Shown in pieces: positions 1 to 11,600 of a stretch of DNA of 64,000 bases. This stretch comes from Pratylenchus scribneri (Eukaryota > Nematoda > Chromadorea > Rhabditida > Pratylenchidae), in the NCBI GenBank assembly GCA_030063045.1, contig JAQSEB010000150.1, forward strand, positions 496,001-560,000. The letters are read 5' to 3'. Within the stretch, counting starts at the first letter, position 1; the number at the start of each line of letters is the position of its first letter. The notes below the pieces were generated by a model. It saw only the letters and a list, made by a program, of their open reading frames with translations. It had not been told where the DNA came from and did no database searches. The position numbers and the translations under genes were made by a program.

Positions 1-866
1 CTTCGTTCACATTTGTTGGGTCCTTAACCCAGAAAAATCGGCATGCGTCGCGATCACTTTCTCGCAATTCAATTTGCAAGAATGCTTGTTTTAAATCGGC
101 GCATATGACAATAGTCATTTGCCTGAATCTCATCAATATTCCTGCTAAATCATTAAGCAGTGATGGACCTGTGTGGAGACATTGGTTCAAGCTGGGCAAA
201 TTTTTTCCAAATTTGTTGTCTTTCATTGAGCCGTCAAAAACAATCCTCACCTTTGTGGTTGTTTTGTCAGCCCTCATGACAACTTGGTGGGCCAAATAAT
301 GAATTCGCCCTTGGGTGTCTTTGTCTTCCACCTCTTCGATGATGCCAGCATCAAGCTGGTCTTGAAATATTTTATTATATTGCTCAAGCAAATCTGGTTT
401 TGCTTTGAGCATTTTCAGAATGCTTCGCAGCCTTCCTCTTGCCAGCTTATAATTAGTTGGCAGCCGATCTGCTTTGTCGTTCCACAGCAGACCAGCCTGG
501 TAGCGGCCATTTTTGAAGGCCAGGTTGGCTTTGAATTCATTCAATATTTTTTCATCTTCGTCCTTTTGGTCATTTAGACCAATCATGCCTGCATTTTCGA
601 GGCTAAAATGGTCTGAGACCATTTTGATCAGTTCTTAATTTTCAGAGCTGATTTCAAGATCATAATTTTCTTGATTTGTTTCAGAATTGTCCGTTTTTTG
701 GGCTTCAATTGTTTTGGAATTTTGTCCGTTTGAGGACTTGTTTCCATTTTTGTTCCGTTTTTGGAGAGCCACAGCAAAAATCTGTTCATCTTCTGAATCA
801 GATTCGTCGGAAGAATCCCATTTGAACTCTTTTGTTTCCGGTTTGCATCCCGAATTGGCTTGCCTT
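1..866 (-). pseudogene. BEL/Pao reverse transcriptase, N-terminal fragment
   Basis: Minus-strand frame continuing from the alternative ORF 1132-635, with a TAA at 637-635, then open to position 1. Near the edge it reads VICADLKQAFLQIEL and SDRDACRFFWV, the motif A region of BEL/Pao reverse transcriptase with its catalytic Asp. Upstream a stretch ending near 250 (KVRIVFDGS) precedes motif A as in other BEL polymerases. The in-frame stop and the upstream frame change mean the polyprotein is not intact here. Motifs C to E, RNase H and integrase would lie left of the window. Confidence 0.8.
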
Positions 867-3326
867 TCAGATGTGGGTCTTTCGGGTCTGCATGCACAAG
901 GGCGTTTTCTTCCAAAATATTCGCAACTGCATAGTCCCTTGAGACCATCTTTTCTTTTTTTCAAAGCATTTGCAATTGCAGCCATAAATAAATGGCCATG
1001 GAATAGGCGAATTGTTTCCTTCATTCGATGAACTCTCATCTTCAGATGAGCTCTCCTCTTCAGCAGATGTATCTGTGAAGTCTTCTCCGAAATGTCCTTC
1101 ATCTGGGGCACGTCGGAAATAACGGCAGCCAACCTCGACGGGAGGGGCCCTTACGATGGGCACTACTGGTGGATTTGGCTCTTCTGATTCCTGCATTCCG
1201 CTGTCATCTGAGTCAGAGCTTTCATCACTGTATTCATATTCTGATTCCGTCCAATCGTAATCTGGATCGACTGGGGCATCATCACTGTCATAGACAGCTA
1301 CTCCGCAGACTTCTGATTCAGATTCTTCCGGTTGGATGGCACAAAGGCAATTAGCCATTCTTCCTTTGCCGGAAATGAAATGTCCCAAAGCACATTGGCT
1401 AAGGAAGAAGCCGCTGGGTAACTCGGAAACTGTTCGAATGTCAAACAGCTGCCATTGATCGATTCCGATCAGTATATCCGGTTTGACCACTTTGCCTCTG
1501 ATTGGCAGTGGATTTTGATACAGTTGTCTCTGTTCTTGCGGATTTATCGGTACAACTCTGATTGAGCTGACCAGATTTGCCATAGCATTAGCTGAAAGGA
1601 TTAGCTTTGTGCCCTCATTGGTCCGAAGACCGAACTGAACTCGATCGGCGAAAACATTTTCCCTTTTCATGCCAAAAGCGGACACTTGAAAGCTTTCTTG
1701 GCATAATGTTTTGAGTTCAAGCGCGGATCTTAACTCATTGGTAATGTAAGACCGGTGGCTTCCGCTATCAAAGAATATTAATGCCTTTTCTTTGAGGCCC
1801 AGTTTTGACGGGTTGAACACTTCCGTCTCCAAGCACATAAGCAATACCTTTTTGCCTGAATTTGGGATTGTGTCATTAACAGCGCACAATTCCTTTTCAT
1901 CATTTTTATCTGGCGTGCCCGTATATTTGGGCTTTCCGCTTTGGGAATTTGCTTCTCCCTTTTTACATAGGGCTCGGTTGTGCTTCCCTTGGCATTTTGC
2001 GCATTTAAGGGATTTAATTGGGCAGCTCGAAGCGAAATGTCCTGCCCGAAGGCATTTGAGACATTTCTTGAGTTCCCGTATTCGGTCAACTCTTTTGTCG
2101 ACCGTATTGTACATTGGGCATTCGCTGCTCCAATGACTGTTGACGCAAAAGGCGCAGGGGCCTTGTGGCTTATTTCCACTTTTGGCATCTTTTTTCTGTG
2201 CCTTTGGCTTCCCTCGCTCTTTTCCTTTTGCCTTTTCGGCATCAAATGCCGGAAATGAGACAGAGCCTTCATTTGAGCTCTTATCCCAAAGATTTGTCTT
2301 CTTTGGTTTTTTATTAGGCTTGCTATGCTGTTCAGCGCTTAAGCCTAATGAAGTTTTGACCACTTCTTCCTTCTTCACGGAATTAGCGAGAACATTTTTG
2401 AACATGGTTGTATTCCAGTGTTCTCCAGCTGTATATTTCATTTCTAGAATTGCACGAAGTATGGGGGCGAACTTGACTTTGCTTTCAAGCAGGGTATACG
2501 TTGGAGCCCCCTCCATATTTTGACCATAATTGCCCAATTGCCTGGTTAGGCGTTCAATCTCATCGCTGAGCTTGACCGTTTCTTGGAAATTCTTGGCTTC
2601 TTTGAGCCCGGCCAATTCCAAATGAAGCTTATCTGTGTGTTCCTTCTTGCCTCCAAATTTTTCTTTCAAAAGTTCCAAAGCTGTGTTATAATTGTCCGGG
2701 TTATCAACCCGTAATCCCTCAATCAATTTCCTTGGTCCATCAGACAAGTGTGTTTTGAGATGGATCAATTTGGTTGTGCCAGCAATGCTTGTATTGGCAT
2801 CGATGGTACTATTGAAAATCTCTAGCCATTCAGGCCAGTTGGCTTTATCACCAGTGAAGATGGGTAATTTCAGCTTTGGTGACTGAAATTCATGGGCTAC
2901 GGCTGTTGCGCCAGTGCCTGTTCCCGCTGCTGGCCCAATCTTTTGTTGCTCCAATTTGAGCTTCAATTGTATATCGGACTCAAGCTTTTTCAAACTGCGA
3001 AGTTTTTCATTCGCAGTTTTCATTTTCTCATCAAATTCCAAGGTCTCATGGACCGTGTTAAAATTCTTTTCCTCTGCTTCCGATTTTGTCTTGTCGGTGA
3101 CCATCTTTCGGAGATAGTCAGCCCAACTGTTTTCTGCCGATCTTATATCATCGAGATATGTGGCTACTAAATTTCTGTCCTCACGGACAACCGAGAGCCT
3201 TGACTCAAACTCGGCAGCATTTCCAGCTGCCGAGCGGCCTGGATTCTCTTTCAGAGTTTGGTCCAAAATAATAGAATCAATGGCTGTTAAAGCCGTCTTG
3301 ATCTTTTTCTCCAATGGCTTTGACAT
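867..3326 (-). CDS. BEL/Pao Gag-protease polyprotein (N-terminal part)
   Basis: 819 codons. Residues 1-140 are charged and likely coiled coil. About 150-300 contain LPIFTGDKANWPEWLEIF, the DUF1759 gag-like signature of BEL elements. About 390-455 hold three Cys/His knuckles, including CLKCLRAGHFASSC and CAKCQGKHNRALC, which should bind RNA. D520-S-G in FFDSGSHRSY is the catalytic triplet of the retropepsin-like DUF1758 protease, followed by ILIGIDQW and FFLSQCALGHFISG typical of the family. The tail after about residue 650 is acidic and serine-rich. The ORF leaves the element's frame near its 3' end: the next frame, open from 1132 to 635, continues towards the reverse transcriptase. Either this is an element with a frame change between Gag and Pol or, more likely, it is an indel in a dead copy. 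Confidence 0.85.
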   Translation of the reverse strand: MSKPLEKKIKTALTAIDSIILDQTLKENPGRSAAGNAAEFESRLSVVREDRNLVATYLDDIRSAENSWADYLRKMVTDKTKSEAEEKNFNTVHETLEFDEKMKTANEKLRSLKKLESDIQLKLKLEQQKIGPAAGTGTGATAVAHEFQSPKLKLPIFTGDKANWPEWLEIFNSTIDANTSIAGTTKLIHLKTHLSDGPRKLIEGLRVDNPDNYNTALELLKEKFGGKKEHTDKLHLELAGLKEAKNFQETVKLSDEIERLTRQLGNYGQNMEGAPTYTLLESKVKFAPILRAILEMKYTAGEHWNTTMFKNVLANSVKKEEVVKTSLGLSAEQHSKPNKKPKKTNLWDKSSNEGSVSFPAFDAEKAKGKERGKPKAQKKDAKSGNKPQGPCAFCVNSHWSSECPMYNTVDKRVDRIRELKKCLKCLRAGHFASSCPIKSLKCAKCQGKHNRALCKKGEANSQSGKPKYTGTPDKNDEKELCAVNDTIPNSGKKVLLMCLETEVFNPSKLGLKEKALIFFDSGSHRSYITNELRSALELKTLCQESFQVSAFGMKRENVFADRVQFGLRTNEGTKLILSANAMANLVSSIRVVPINPQEQRQLYQNPLPIRGKVVKPDILIGIDQWQLFDIRTVSELPSGFFLSQCALGHFISGKGRMANCLCAIQPEESESEVCGVAVYDSDDAPVDPDYDWTESEYEYSDESSDSDDSGMQESEEPNPPVVPIVRAPPVEVGCRYFRRAPDEGHFGEDFTDTSAEEESSSEDESSSNEGNNSPIPWPFIYGCNCKCFEKKKRWSQGTMQLRIFWKKTPLCMQTRKTHI

Positions 3327-3706
3327 TTTTAAGAATTATTTTTCAAATTCTTTTTTTTTTCAATTTATCCAATAAACTTTGAAGTTTATTTCTTTTTTGG
3401 CTTTTCCCCCTTTTTTTGTGTTATAACAATTTAATGTTATAACTTTTTGAAATTTGAAATTTAGGGATGTTTTAATTTCCCTTTATTATTTTAATATTTG
3501 ACTTTTTAGGTCAAATTTGAGTAATTTTAGATTTTTAACCCAATTATCCCTAAATTTCACTTTGCCTCAAATGCAAATCCTCGGGAGGCCAAAAAAGGAG
3601 CAAGCAAGAATGCAGCGGACTGGATGGGCAATGCAAGTTTGAAGACTGCCGGGCAATTTAGCAAGGCAATGCAAGGCAATGAGTGGAAGGAAGGGCAAAT
3701 TAATAG

Positions 3707-3719
3707 TCGGGGCCACCAA
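3707..3719 (-). promoter_or_regulatory. Putative primer-binding site of the BEL element
   Basis: On the minus strand the bases tggtggccccgac start with TGG, complementary to a tRNA CCA end, and lie about 380 bp upstream of the gag start, where a primer-binding site should be. The tRNA was not identified. The adjoining LTR end does not show a clear CA, so the call is tentative. Confidence 0.4.
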
Positions 3720-4260
3720 TATTTGATTTAGGATTCAATTAAATCAAATAATTTTCCTAGTTTTAGGCTTTGAATATTGTTGAATGGTTTTTTAATAACT
3801 TTTATCTTTTCTTAACTATGAAATGACAATATGTGGAGAATGATTGTAAAAGTGGTGAAAATGTATCGAAATTATGTTAGTTATAAAGAGGCAATTTTGG
3901 GCGGGCATTCATCCATCGCCAAACCACAAACGATTTGCAAAAAGGGGCAAGGGGATGTCGCGCCAGTCGGGCATTGCACACACAAAGGGGGGCAGCCAGT
4001 TTGGGGAAGAGGAAGAAGCACACGCACAAGGGAAGAGCATTTGGCGGATGAGGGGGAAGGCACAAACAAAGGGATATCAGCCGGAATTTGGGGCGATTTT
4101 GGGGCAGCAATCAGCGCTTTTGGCGGGGAGGTCGATTTGATTGATGAGAGCTGAATTCTGCAAATTTTGCAGAATTTATTCTTTTATTTTATATTTTTAT
4201 TAATTTTTATTTTTGCCCAATTTAATGGGCAAAAGTTGCGACAATTCGCAACAAAAGACA
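3720..4260 (-). repeat. Probable 5' LTR of the BEL element (ends not resolved)
   Basis: The stretch upstream of the primer-binding-like site is GC-richer (3895-4150) than the surrounding DNA and carries no gene. It includes a hairpin near 4155-4175 (tctgcaaattttgcaga). Its position fits an LTR, but the second LTR is outside the window, so the borders cannot be set by comparison. The overlapping short ORFs on both strands here look fortuitous. Confidence 0.4.
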
Positions 4261-7200
4261 AACATATGCTTAAATTATGCCAACATTTAATTTTGTAAAA
4301 AATTAATATTTATTTGATTTTTCTTAATAAATTATACCACCAAAATTGATCAAAATCCAAATAATTAATTTCATTCCTTCAATGAGGTAAATTATCAATT
4401 TTTACATTATTATCCTTATTTATAATTTAATAGCGGAATTTGTCAAAATTTTAAATCGATTAAATAATTAAAATTTTGAATATATCGAATTTACTTTTAA
4501 TTTTTTTCATTCATAATTTAAAATTCTGTGCTCACAGCTCATATAATTTACGCGCTTTCCTAGGGAAACATAATCGACTCGTATTCGGTAGATTCTGTTC
4601 TATAATTTTTTTTGTAATTTTAATGTTAATTATTTCTGAAATAATTTTTTCATATTTTTTTTTATTAAATTTCATTTGCTTGACTTTAAACTAAATTATT
4701 TAAAATTAATAGAGGAAATATCATTCTGATTTTAGCTTATTTTGTTCGTGTATTATAGTGAAATTATTTTTTAATATTTATTTTTTATTAAAAATATAAA
4801 TTTATTTCATTTAAATTTATTTAATATATAAATTATTATGTTCATTTGCGTCATATTAATATAATGTCATAATTAATTCATTTAATGTATTCCATAGACT
4901 TTCTTTTGGATTCGCAAATATTTGTCCCTTTAATAATTTTCAGTTGCAAGAAAAATCCTATTCTTGAACATAATAATTTTTCAATATTTCTTCAGTACTC
5001 CACCAATATATTCTTGGCCCCAACCAACAATATCAGCTGCATGTTCTCCTCCAATTTTTCATATTTTATAGTAGCGCCATTTCGAATATTGTAAAATTAT
5101 TCAAAATAGTTGAATTTTTTTATGACTTCCTTTTTTTAAATTTTTATAAATCATCAAATAAATTATTGCCATGATGACTAGTTTTTTCCTCAAATTTCTC
5201 TAAATTTATTGAGCAGTCAGTCTAAAGATTTTGTTAAATTAATTACAACTAAAAATCAAAATTTTTTTTATAAAATTATTCTTATTAATTTTTTGCGAAG
5301 GAATATTTTATTCTCCTTCAATGAAATTTTTTTATAAATAATTAATTACCATTTTTCAGAAAATATGAGTTATTAAATTCTTTTTTGTGTCTTTAAAAAA
5401 ATTAAATTTTCTAAATTTTAGATTGTTATATTTAATATATATTATTTCTTTTCCATCCATTCTTATCAGGCAATAAATTTAATAGAAATGAGAAATTATA
5501 AAAATTAAAATATTAATCCTTTAAATTGGCTTTTTAAAAAATTCTATATTATTCCTTGCATTTCTTCACTATTAATAATTTTCGTTTTACAATTTTAATT
5601 TCTTCTAAATCATAGTTTTTTTTTAAAAATAATGTTATATTTTTATTTTAAAAAGTAAAATTTTTTCTTTTATATCTCTCCTTTAACTCTTTTATTTCAA
5701 TCCTAAAATTTGTTTGCTCAATTTCATCATTATTTTGATTATTCAATTTAATATATATTCGGCAAAATTTTTTGTTCATCAAGATATATTATTTTATCGA
5801 GTAAGAAATTATATTTTATTTTAATCGATGAGTTAAATTTGATTTATTTTATAAAAATTTTTTTCTGAAGAATTTAGAAAATAAGATATTTTCATCTTAA
5901 TGAAAAGTTCAAAAATGGCTGGCACATGACTTTTGATGGGCAATATTATGAATTTTTTTTTTTTTCAAATTTTGTAGAAGAAAATGATGATAATTTTTAA
6001 CTTTAAATTTTTTTTTTCGCAATACTTTTTTGAGTAGGCTCTTCTTGCATAAAGCTCAAACAATAATAGGAATTTTTTTTATTTTTACATTTTTTAAAAA
6101 GAATCAATCAAATTATCCTTATTTTTAATAAAATAATATATTTTTGATATTTGAATTAATTATTTTTATAAATTATTTTTAATAATTTTTAAAAGATTAT
6201 TTTTAAAAATCTACTTTATTTTCAGCAATTAGCATATATTTTTATATTTCTGTACAAAAGAATTAAATTTTATATTAAATTAATATTTTTAATTTATTTT
6301 CTGGAATTTATTTCTTTAATAATTTTAATCAAATTATTAATTATTATTTAATTTTTAAAATTTTATTTGATAATTATTCCATTTTTGTGTAAAAATAATA
6401 TGAATTTTTTTTTATTTTTCTAATCTTTTGACTTTATTCATAGGCATGATTATTTTTCAATGTTAATCATTGGCCATTTTAATAAATGCTCCAGATAAAT
6501 TATGTTTGAGTAAAGTGGGCTTAATTAAAAAATGAATAAAAATTGTTGTTTTGCATCTTGTTCCGAAAGTATTAAAACGATTTTTCGATTAAATTTTATA
6601 TTTAATAAAAGACACAATTGCCTCACTTTTCTTGATTTTATATGAGAAATTTTATAATAATAATTTATTTATATGTTTAATTAGTTAACACTTATTAAAA
6701 ATATCATAGAATTTTCGTTAGGATATAAGAATATTATTATAATTCTAAATATTTTATAATTCGTAGAATATTTATTAAATTCAAATATTTAATAATTAAA
6801 ATTTTAACTTATATTTTTTGACTTGAAAAATTTGTTGATAACTCAATTTTTAAAATTAATTTTATTTTATTTGACAGAAATTTTCTTTATACTTAATAAT
6901 TATATAGTTTAAATTATTTAAACATTATTAAATAATATATTTAAAATTTTAAATTAATTTACTCTTAATAATCAATTCTTAATTAATTTTCTATTTATTT
7001 CCATCTTAATAACTTAGAAAGAAAAAAATAAAATAAATAAAATTTTTTTAAATTGAGATTTGTTAAAATTATATAAAAAATAATTGATGATAGATAATTG
7101 AGATAAAATATATTAAAATGTAAAAATATATTTTATCAATTTTAATGAATTAAATAAATTAGATATAATTTTTTTTAAAAATTTGAGATACACGACATTG

Positions 7201-7354
7201 AAAATGAAATTATTTAATTTAACTAAAATTCTCGCTCTGTTACCGTCCTCCAGTGGGGTTAAAGACTCTGTAGGATTCAAGGGGAACAAATTCAGAATAT
7301 TTATTACCTTTAAAATTTAATATTTTTGATATTTTGTTTATATAATATATAATT
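4261..7354. other. AT-rich DNA without recognisable genes
   Basis: About 3.1 kb of strongly AT-rich sequence with long A/T homopolymers. Short ORFs exist but none has a recognisable domain or codon pattern. I see no RNA gene or mobile element signature. Confidence 0.7.
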
Positions 7355-7830
7355 GCTTTCGACATTTGCACAAAAAAAATTAAGGCTCTTTTTCTAGGGA
7401 TTTTTTCGATTTGGGATTTGCACATCCTAGGGGCAACTTTTCAGTGCGCATCCGAGAAAAATACGCGTTTTTTGATAGGGGTTCGGGATTGGGCCGAAAC
7501 CGGTTTAGAAACCGGTTTGCCCAGGTAAAACTTTTTTCCTTGAACCTATATTGAAATAAATGTTTGATGCGACCCGTCTCCTGAGTCAGGGCTATCTTTT
7601 AATATATAGGTTGGGGGGTCTACGGTGGACAGGGAAGGCCAAAAAATTGACGATAGGGGGTCCATTTTTTGAAAATTTTTGAAATTTCCTTATAACTTTT
7701 TTGAGAGTTGAGATAGAAGCGCGCGATAAAAAGCAAAGTTGTAGAGCTCGACGAGGCGAATCCAATGGTGTATTGCGCGTTTTGTAATACTAAACCGGTT
7801 TCGAGATATAAGCTTAAACCAGTTTAAAAT
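7355..7830 (+). repeat. Dispersed repeat, copy 1
   Basis: Shares its first about 120 bp (beginning gctttcgacatttgcac) almost perfectly with 22475 onward. The copies then diverge to perhaps 75-80 percent and re-converge at an end containing gagatataagcttaaacc. Both copies contain the palindromic motif aaaccggttt several times. No coding capacity was seen. It may be a non-autonomous element family. Confidence 0.75.
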
Positions 7831-8041
7831 ATAAAATATTTTGGGATAATGTGTCATTTAAAAATAAAAAATAGCTAGCAAGAAAAACATCGAGATTTTG
7901 TTGCTAGCGCGTTTCGAGTTCTTCAATTGATTTTATTCTTTTATTCCGCCAAAAATTATTTTTAATTTAGAATGGATATTTTAGATTCGATTTAATTAAA
8001 ATTTAATCAAACTTATTCAATTCCAAAAAAAAAATAAAAAA

Positions 8042-8525
8042 ATGTCGGAAAATAATGAGAAGGAAAAAACACCGCCAACAATTGTTGAAGAGGATGGCCG
8101 AAATGGCAATGGCGATGAAAATGCGGAGGATGGCGAGAAGAAGAAGAATGGCACTGAGAAGGAAAAGAAGAAGGAAGATGGAAAAGGGAAGTATGGCGGT
8201 AGAGGAGGTGGAATGAAAAAGGTATTTTTTATTCATTTATTTTTATCAATAATTTTATAGCGAGGAGGAGCCAATCGCGGGCACAATCGCAAAGGTGGAG
8301 GCCGTGATGATCGCGATGACCGTCGTGGCGGAGGCCGTGGTGGTGACAGCAAATGCTATAACTGTATATTTATAATTTTATTTCTCTCTATTTTGATATT
8401 TTACAGGCAATGGGTATGGACATTTTGCGCGCGATTGCCCGAAAAAGAAAGGCAAAGGTGGCGGCAGCGGAGGAAGCGGAAATGGAGGCCAATGCACCTC
8501 AAAAACAATTTATATTAACATGTGA
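8042..8525 (+). CDS. RGG-rich protein with one CCHC zinc knuckle
   Basis: Three exons by splice signals: 8042-8221, 8261-8363, 8407-8525 (402 nt, 133 residues). The first exon is a highly charged Glu/Lys-rich segment, the second is Gly/Arg-rich (RGG-like), and the junction of exons 2 and 3 completes a C-X2-C-X4-H-X4-C knuckle ending GHFARDCPKKK. Such proteins bind single-stranded RNA or DNA in the manner of CNBP or RGG-type splicing and germ-granule proteins. The exact knuckle spacing made by splicing supports the model. It lies 260 bp upstream of the polymerase delta pseudogene on the same strand. I cannot assign an orthologue, and it may itself be a gene fragment. Confidence 0.7.
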
Positions 8526-8782
8526 TAGGTTACATTCATATTTTTTTTAAATTTTTCTATACTTTTATTTAAGCAATGCGAAAAGGAATCCGATCCATCA
8601 TGGGAGGAAGGAATTGAATGGCAAACAATTGTAATTTATTATTATTACATATTTATTCGTTTTTGTTTTCTTTTAATAAATGTTTATGGCTTTTTAATTA
8701 ATGCTTTTTATTTGTTATTTTTGCTTTATATATATTTTTATGTTTTTTATTACACTTTTTAAAATAAAATTTATTATTTCAG

Positions 8783-11202
8783 CCGGTTTGAACGAGGCGT
8801 TCAATGCAAAATTGAGGTAATTGGCTTGGATTATAATTAATTTAACTTCACTTTTAGTTATCAATAAATGTCGCCAATTTGTTGGTGCATGATTCGAGTT
8901 TGCCCGAATGGTCGGTGGTTACTCCACTTCGAACATTGAGTTTTGACATTGAATGCATGGGTCCATTAGGTTTATTTATTAATTATAAAAAAAATATAAA
9001 ATATTTAAAATATATACAGGAACATTCCCTGATGCCAGCCGTGATCCAGTCAGCCAAATAGCCAATATGGTCAAGTTGGAGGGCCAAACGGAAGCATTCG
9101 TCCGAAATTGTTTCACCCTGGGAACATGTGAACCAATCGTCGGTTCGGACATCATTGAATGCATCAATGAGCAGGAATTACTCTCAAAATGGGCCGATTT
9201 TGTGCGACAAATTGATCCGGATATCCTCACTGGATATAATATTCAACATTTCGATTTGCTTTATATCATGGATCGGGCGAAACAATTAAAGGTTTTAAAT
9301 TTTTAAATTAATTATTATTATATTAAAATAAATATTTTAAATTTAAAATGACGAATAATAATAGTTCAATGGTAAATGATTTCTCCTAGACTACTCAAAC
9401 AATATATCCAGTCGATAGTTCTCGACGAGACACATCGTTTGATAATGATTTGGCTTATAAGTTTATCCAATTTTAAATTAGTTTAAAACCAAACAGGATG
9501 GTTTAAACGGTTTAATTTCAAAACCGCAAAATGGTTTAATATCAAAAACCATCAGATGGTTTAATACCAAAAACGTAAGTAAGATGGTTTAGTAGTTTAA
9601 TAACAAAAACAGCAAGATGGTTTAAACACTTTAATACCAAAACCATATAACGGTTTAACACCAAAAATTATAAGATGGTTTAAACGGTTTAATAATATCC
9701 TTAAATGTGATCAAACTATGAAAATTTATATACTAATCAACGCGTCCTGACAAGATATATTAATTTGGTGGGCCCAGACAAACCAATTTAACCATTAAAA
9801 ATTATTCGTCATTTTTATTTTTTTTCGCCATTTTAAATACTATCCAATATCCAAATAATTTTTTAAGATTGAGAACCGTGTCTGCTATTTCAGTAGAATA
9901 AAGGGAAATGTTTGTAAGCAAAGGGATGCCAGCCTCCAATCCAAGCAAATGGGCAACCGGATCAACAAAGTTTGCTCAATGAATGGTCGAATTGTTTTTG
10001 TTGTCTTCAGGTGATTTATTGATTTATATGAATTTAAATTTTGTTTTAAGATTTTACTTCGCGATTACAACTTGAGAAGTTATTCGCTGAACAATGTTAG
10101 CTGTTATTTCCTTGGTGAACAAAAGGAGGATGTTGTCTACAATTTTATACCATAATTACATTACAGGTTTAATTAAAAAAATATTAAAATATATGTTAGG
10201 AAATGTACATTTCCGGAAATAGGAAAATCTCTGTCAAAATTTTTAATTCATAGAAACGAGAATATTCGATTCGGCAGGGTCTATGAAATTTCAATTTCAG
10301 ACCGTTTAAAATCTTAGACAATTGTTAGTAAAACACAAACCGGTTTGGGTTTAAAACTCCTATTCAAATTTTCAGAACAACCTACACCGGTTAAAAATTT
10401 TATTGACCAAATAGAATATAGAATCAAAAGAGCATATGCCTGTACGACATTTAGAAACCGAAATTTCCAAAATTGGTTAGGTTAAGCATTTCGGGAATTG
10501 TTCAATTTCCTAAATTTTCTTTAAATATATTCCATAAATAAGTAATTTTTTATTAAAGAATGGTTCGGCGCGGGATCGTCGTCGATTGGCTCTATATTTC
10601 ATGAACGATGCGTATTTGTAAATTTTACTGTTGGACAAATTAATGTTGGTCATAAATTACATTGAAATGGCTCGGGTCACCGGCGTTCCGCTCAATTTTT
10701 TGATTTCACGCGGCCAACAAGTCAAAATTCTTTCAATGCTTTTGCGAAAGGTTTTGGAATTTTAATTTAAATGATTTAAATTATTTTTAATAGACTCGTC
10801 GCCTCACTTATTTCCTCCCAGTCATTGAAACTGGCGAAGGCGGGGATGAAGTCGGCTATGAAGGTGCCACCGTCATAGAGCCACAAGATTTTTACAATGA
10901 ACCAATTGCCACGTTGGATTTTGCCTCATTTTATCCATCATTTATGATTGCCCATAATTTATGCTATACAACATTGGTCAATCAGAAGAATGTCCCAAAA
11001 AAGTTTAATTTAATTACAATTAATTCATTAATTTATTTTTATTTAGTTTGAAAGAAGGCGAAGATTACATTCGAACGCCCTCCGGTGATTGTTTCGTCAA
11101 AGCAAAACATTCAAAGGGATTGCTGCCGCAGGTTTTGGAGGAATTGTTGACGGCAAGGAAAAAGGCAAAATTCGATTTGAAGAAGGAAACAGACCCACTC
11201 AG
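8783..11202 (+). pseudogene. POLD1: DNA polymerase delta catalytic subunit, truncated pseudogene
   Basis: Exon pieces in the right order match the family B polymerase of delta type. The exonuclease part has FDIEC near 8945 and GYNIQHFDLLY near 9235. A middle piece has [15 protein letters not shown] near 10100 and MARVTGVPL near 10672. Polymerase motif A reads LDFASFYPS near 10916, and the last piece reads [19 protein letters not shown] near 11070. In-frame stops occur at 10153-10155 and 10619-10621. The match ends at a splice-donor-like site at 11202; the exons with the NSxYG and DTDS motifs are missing. A 471-bp MITE sits in one intron. It cannot make an active polymerase. Uncertain is only whether it is a local truncated duplicate or DNA carried in by a mobile element. 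Confidence 0.9.
9345..9815. repeat. MITE-like element in a POLD1 pseudogene intron
   Basis: Begins aaaatgacgaataat (9345-9359) and ends with the exact inverse attattcgtcatttt (9801-9815), a perfect 15-bp terminal inverted repeat. The interior (about 9480-9700) holds degenerate tandem units around gatggtttaaacggtttaat. Related wording (gatcaaactatga, tataccattcaatg) recurs near 12165-12215 and 50880-50950, so it belongs to a dispersed family. No ORF is present. Confidence 0.65.
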
Positions 11203-11600
11203 GTTATTCAATTATGAATGATACTATTTAATTTGTTCAATAAATTAGTGAATTGCCAAATAGAAAATACTTAAAAAAATATTTTATTCAACCCATAAAA
11301 AATCATTTTTTAAATTTAGTCTTTCGTTATTTCTTTTTAGTGTTTATTTTTTTCGCATTTTTATTGTTTGCAATTTGCATACTGTTGGCAATGGTATTCA
11401 TTTTAAATTTAGAAATTGTAAAACATTACGCCAGAGGTTTTTGAGTCGAAAAAATTTTAACAAAAATCAAAAACGACGCTTGAAAAACTTTTTTGATGAA
11501 ATAAAACGCGTATAAAAAAGATAAATGATATTGATTTTGATTAAGTAATTTTAATCTATTGATCCACAACCTTTTAAATTTCATAATTCTTATTTTTTAG

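Larger units (their letters stand above)
1..3719 (-). mobile_element. BEL/Pao LTR retrotransposon, 5' part, degraded
   Basis: Minus-strand element entering from the left edge. From 3719 downward it shows a primer-binding-like site, a leader, a gag/protease ORF (3326-867) and the start of a reverse transcriptase. The gag type, with DUF1759-like region, Cys-rich knuckles and a DUF1758-like aspartic protease carrying DSG, is typical of BEL/Pao elements. The reading frame changes between about 1130 and 900, and a TAA at 637-635 interrupts the polymerase frame, so this copy looks inactive. The rest of pol and the 3' LTR lie outside the window. Confidence 0.85.

Noticed and set aside
3831..4154. 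Plus- and minus-strand ORFs in the GC-richer patch
   Set aside because: Position and composition fit the retrotransposon LTR; the ORFs overlap each other in several frames.
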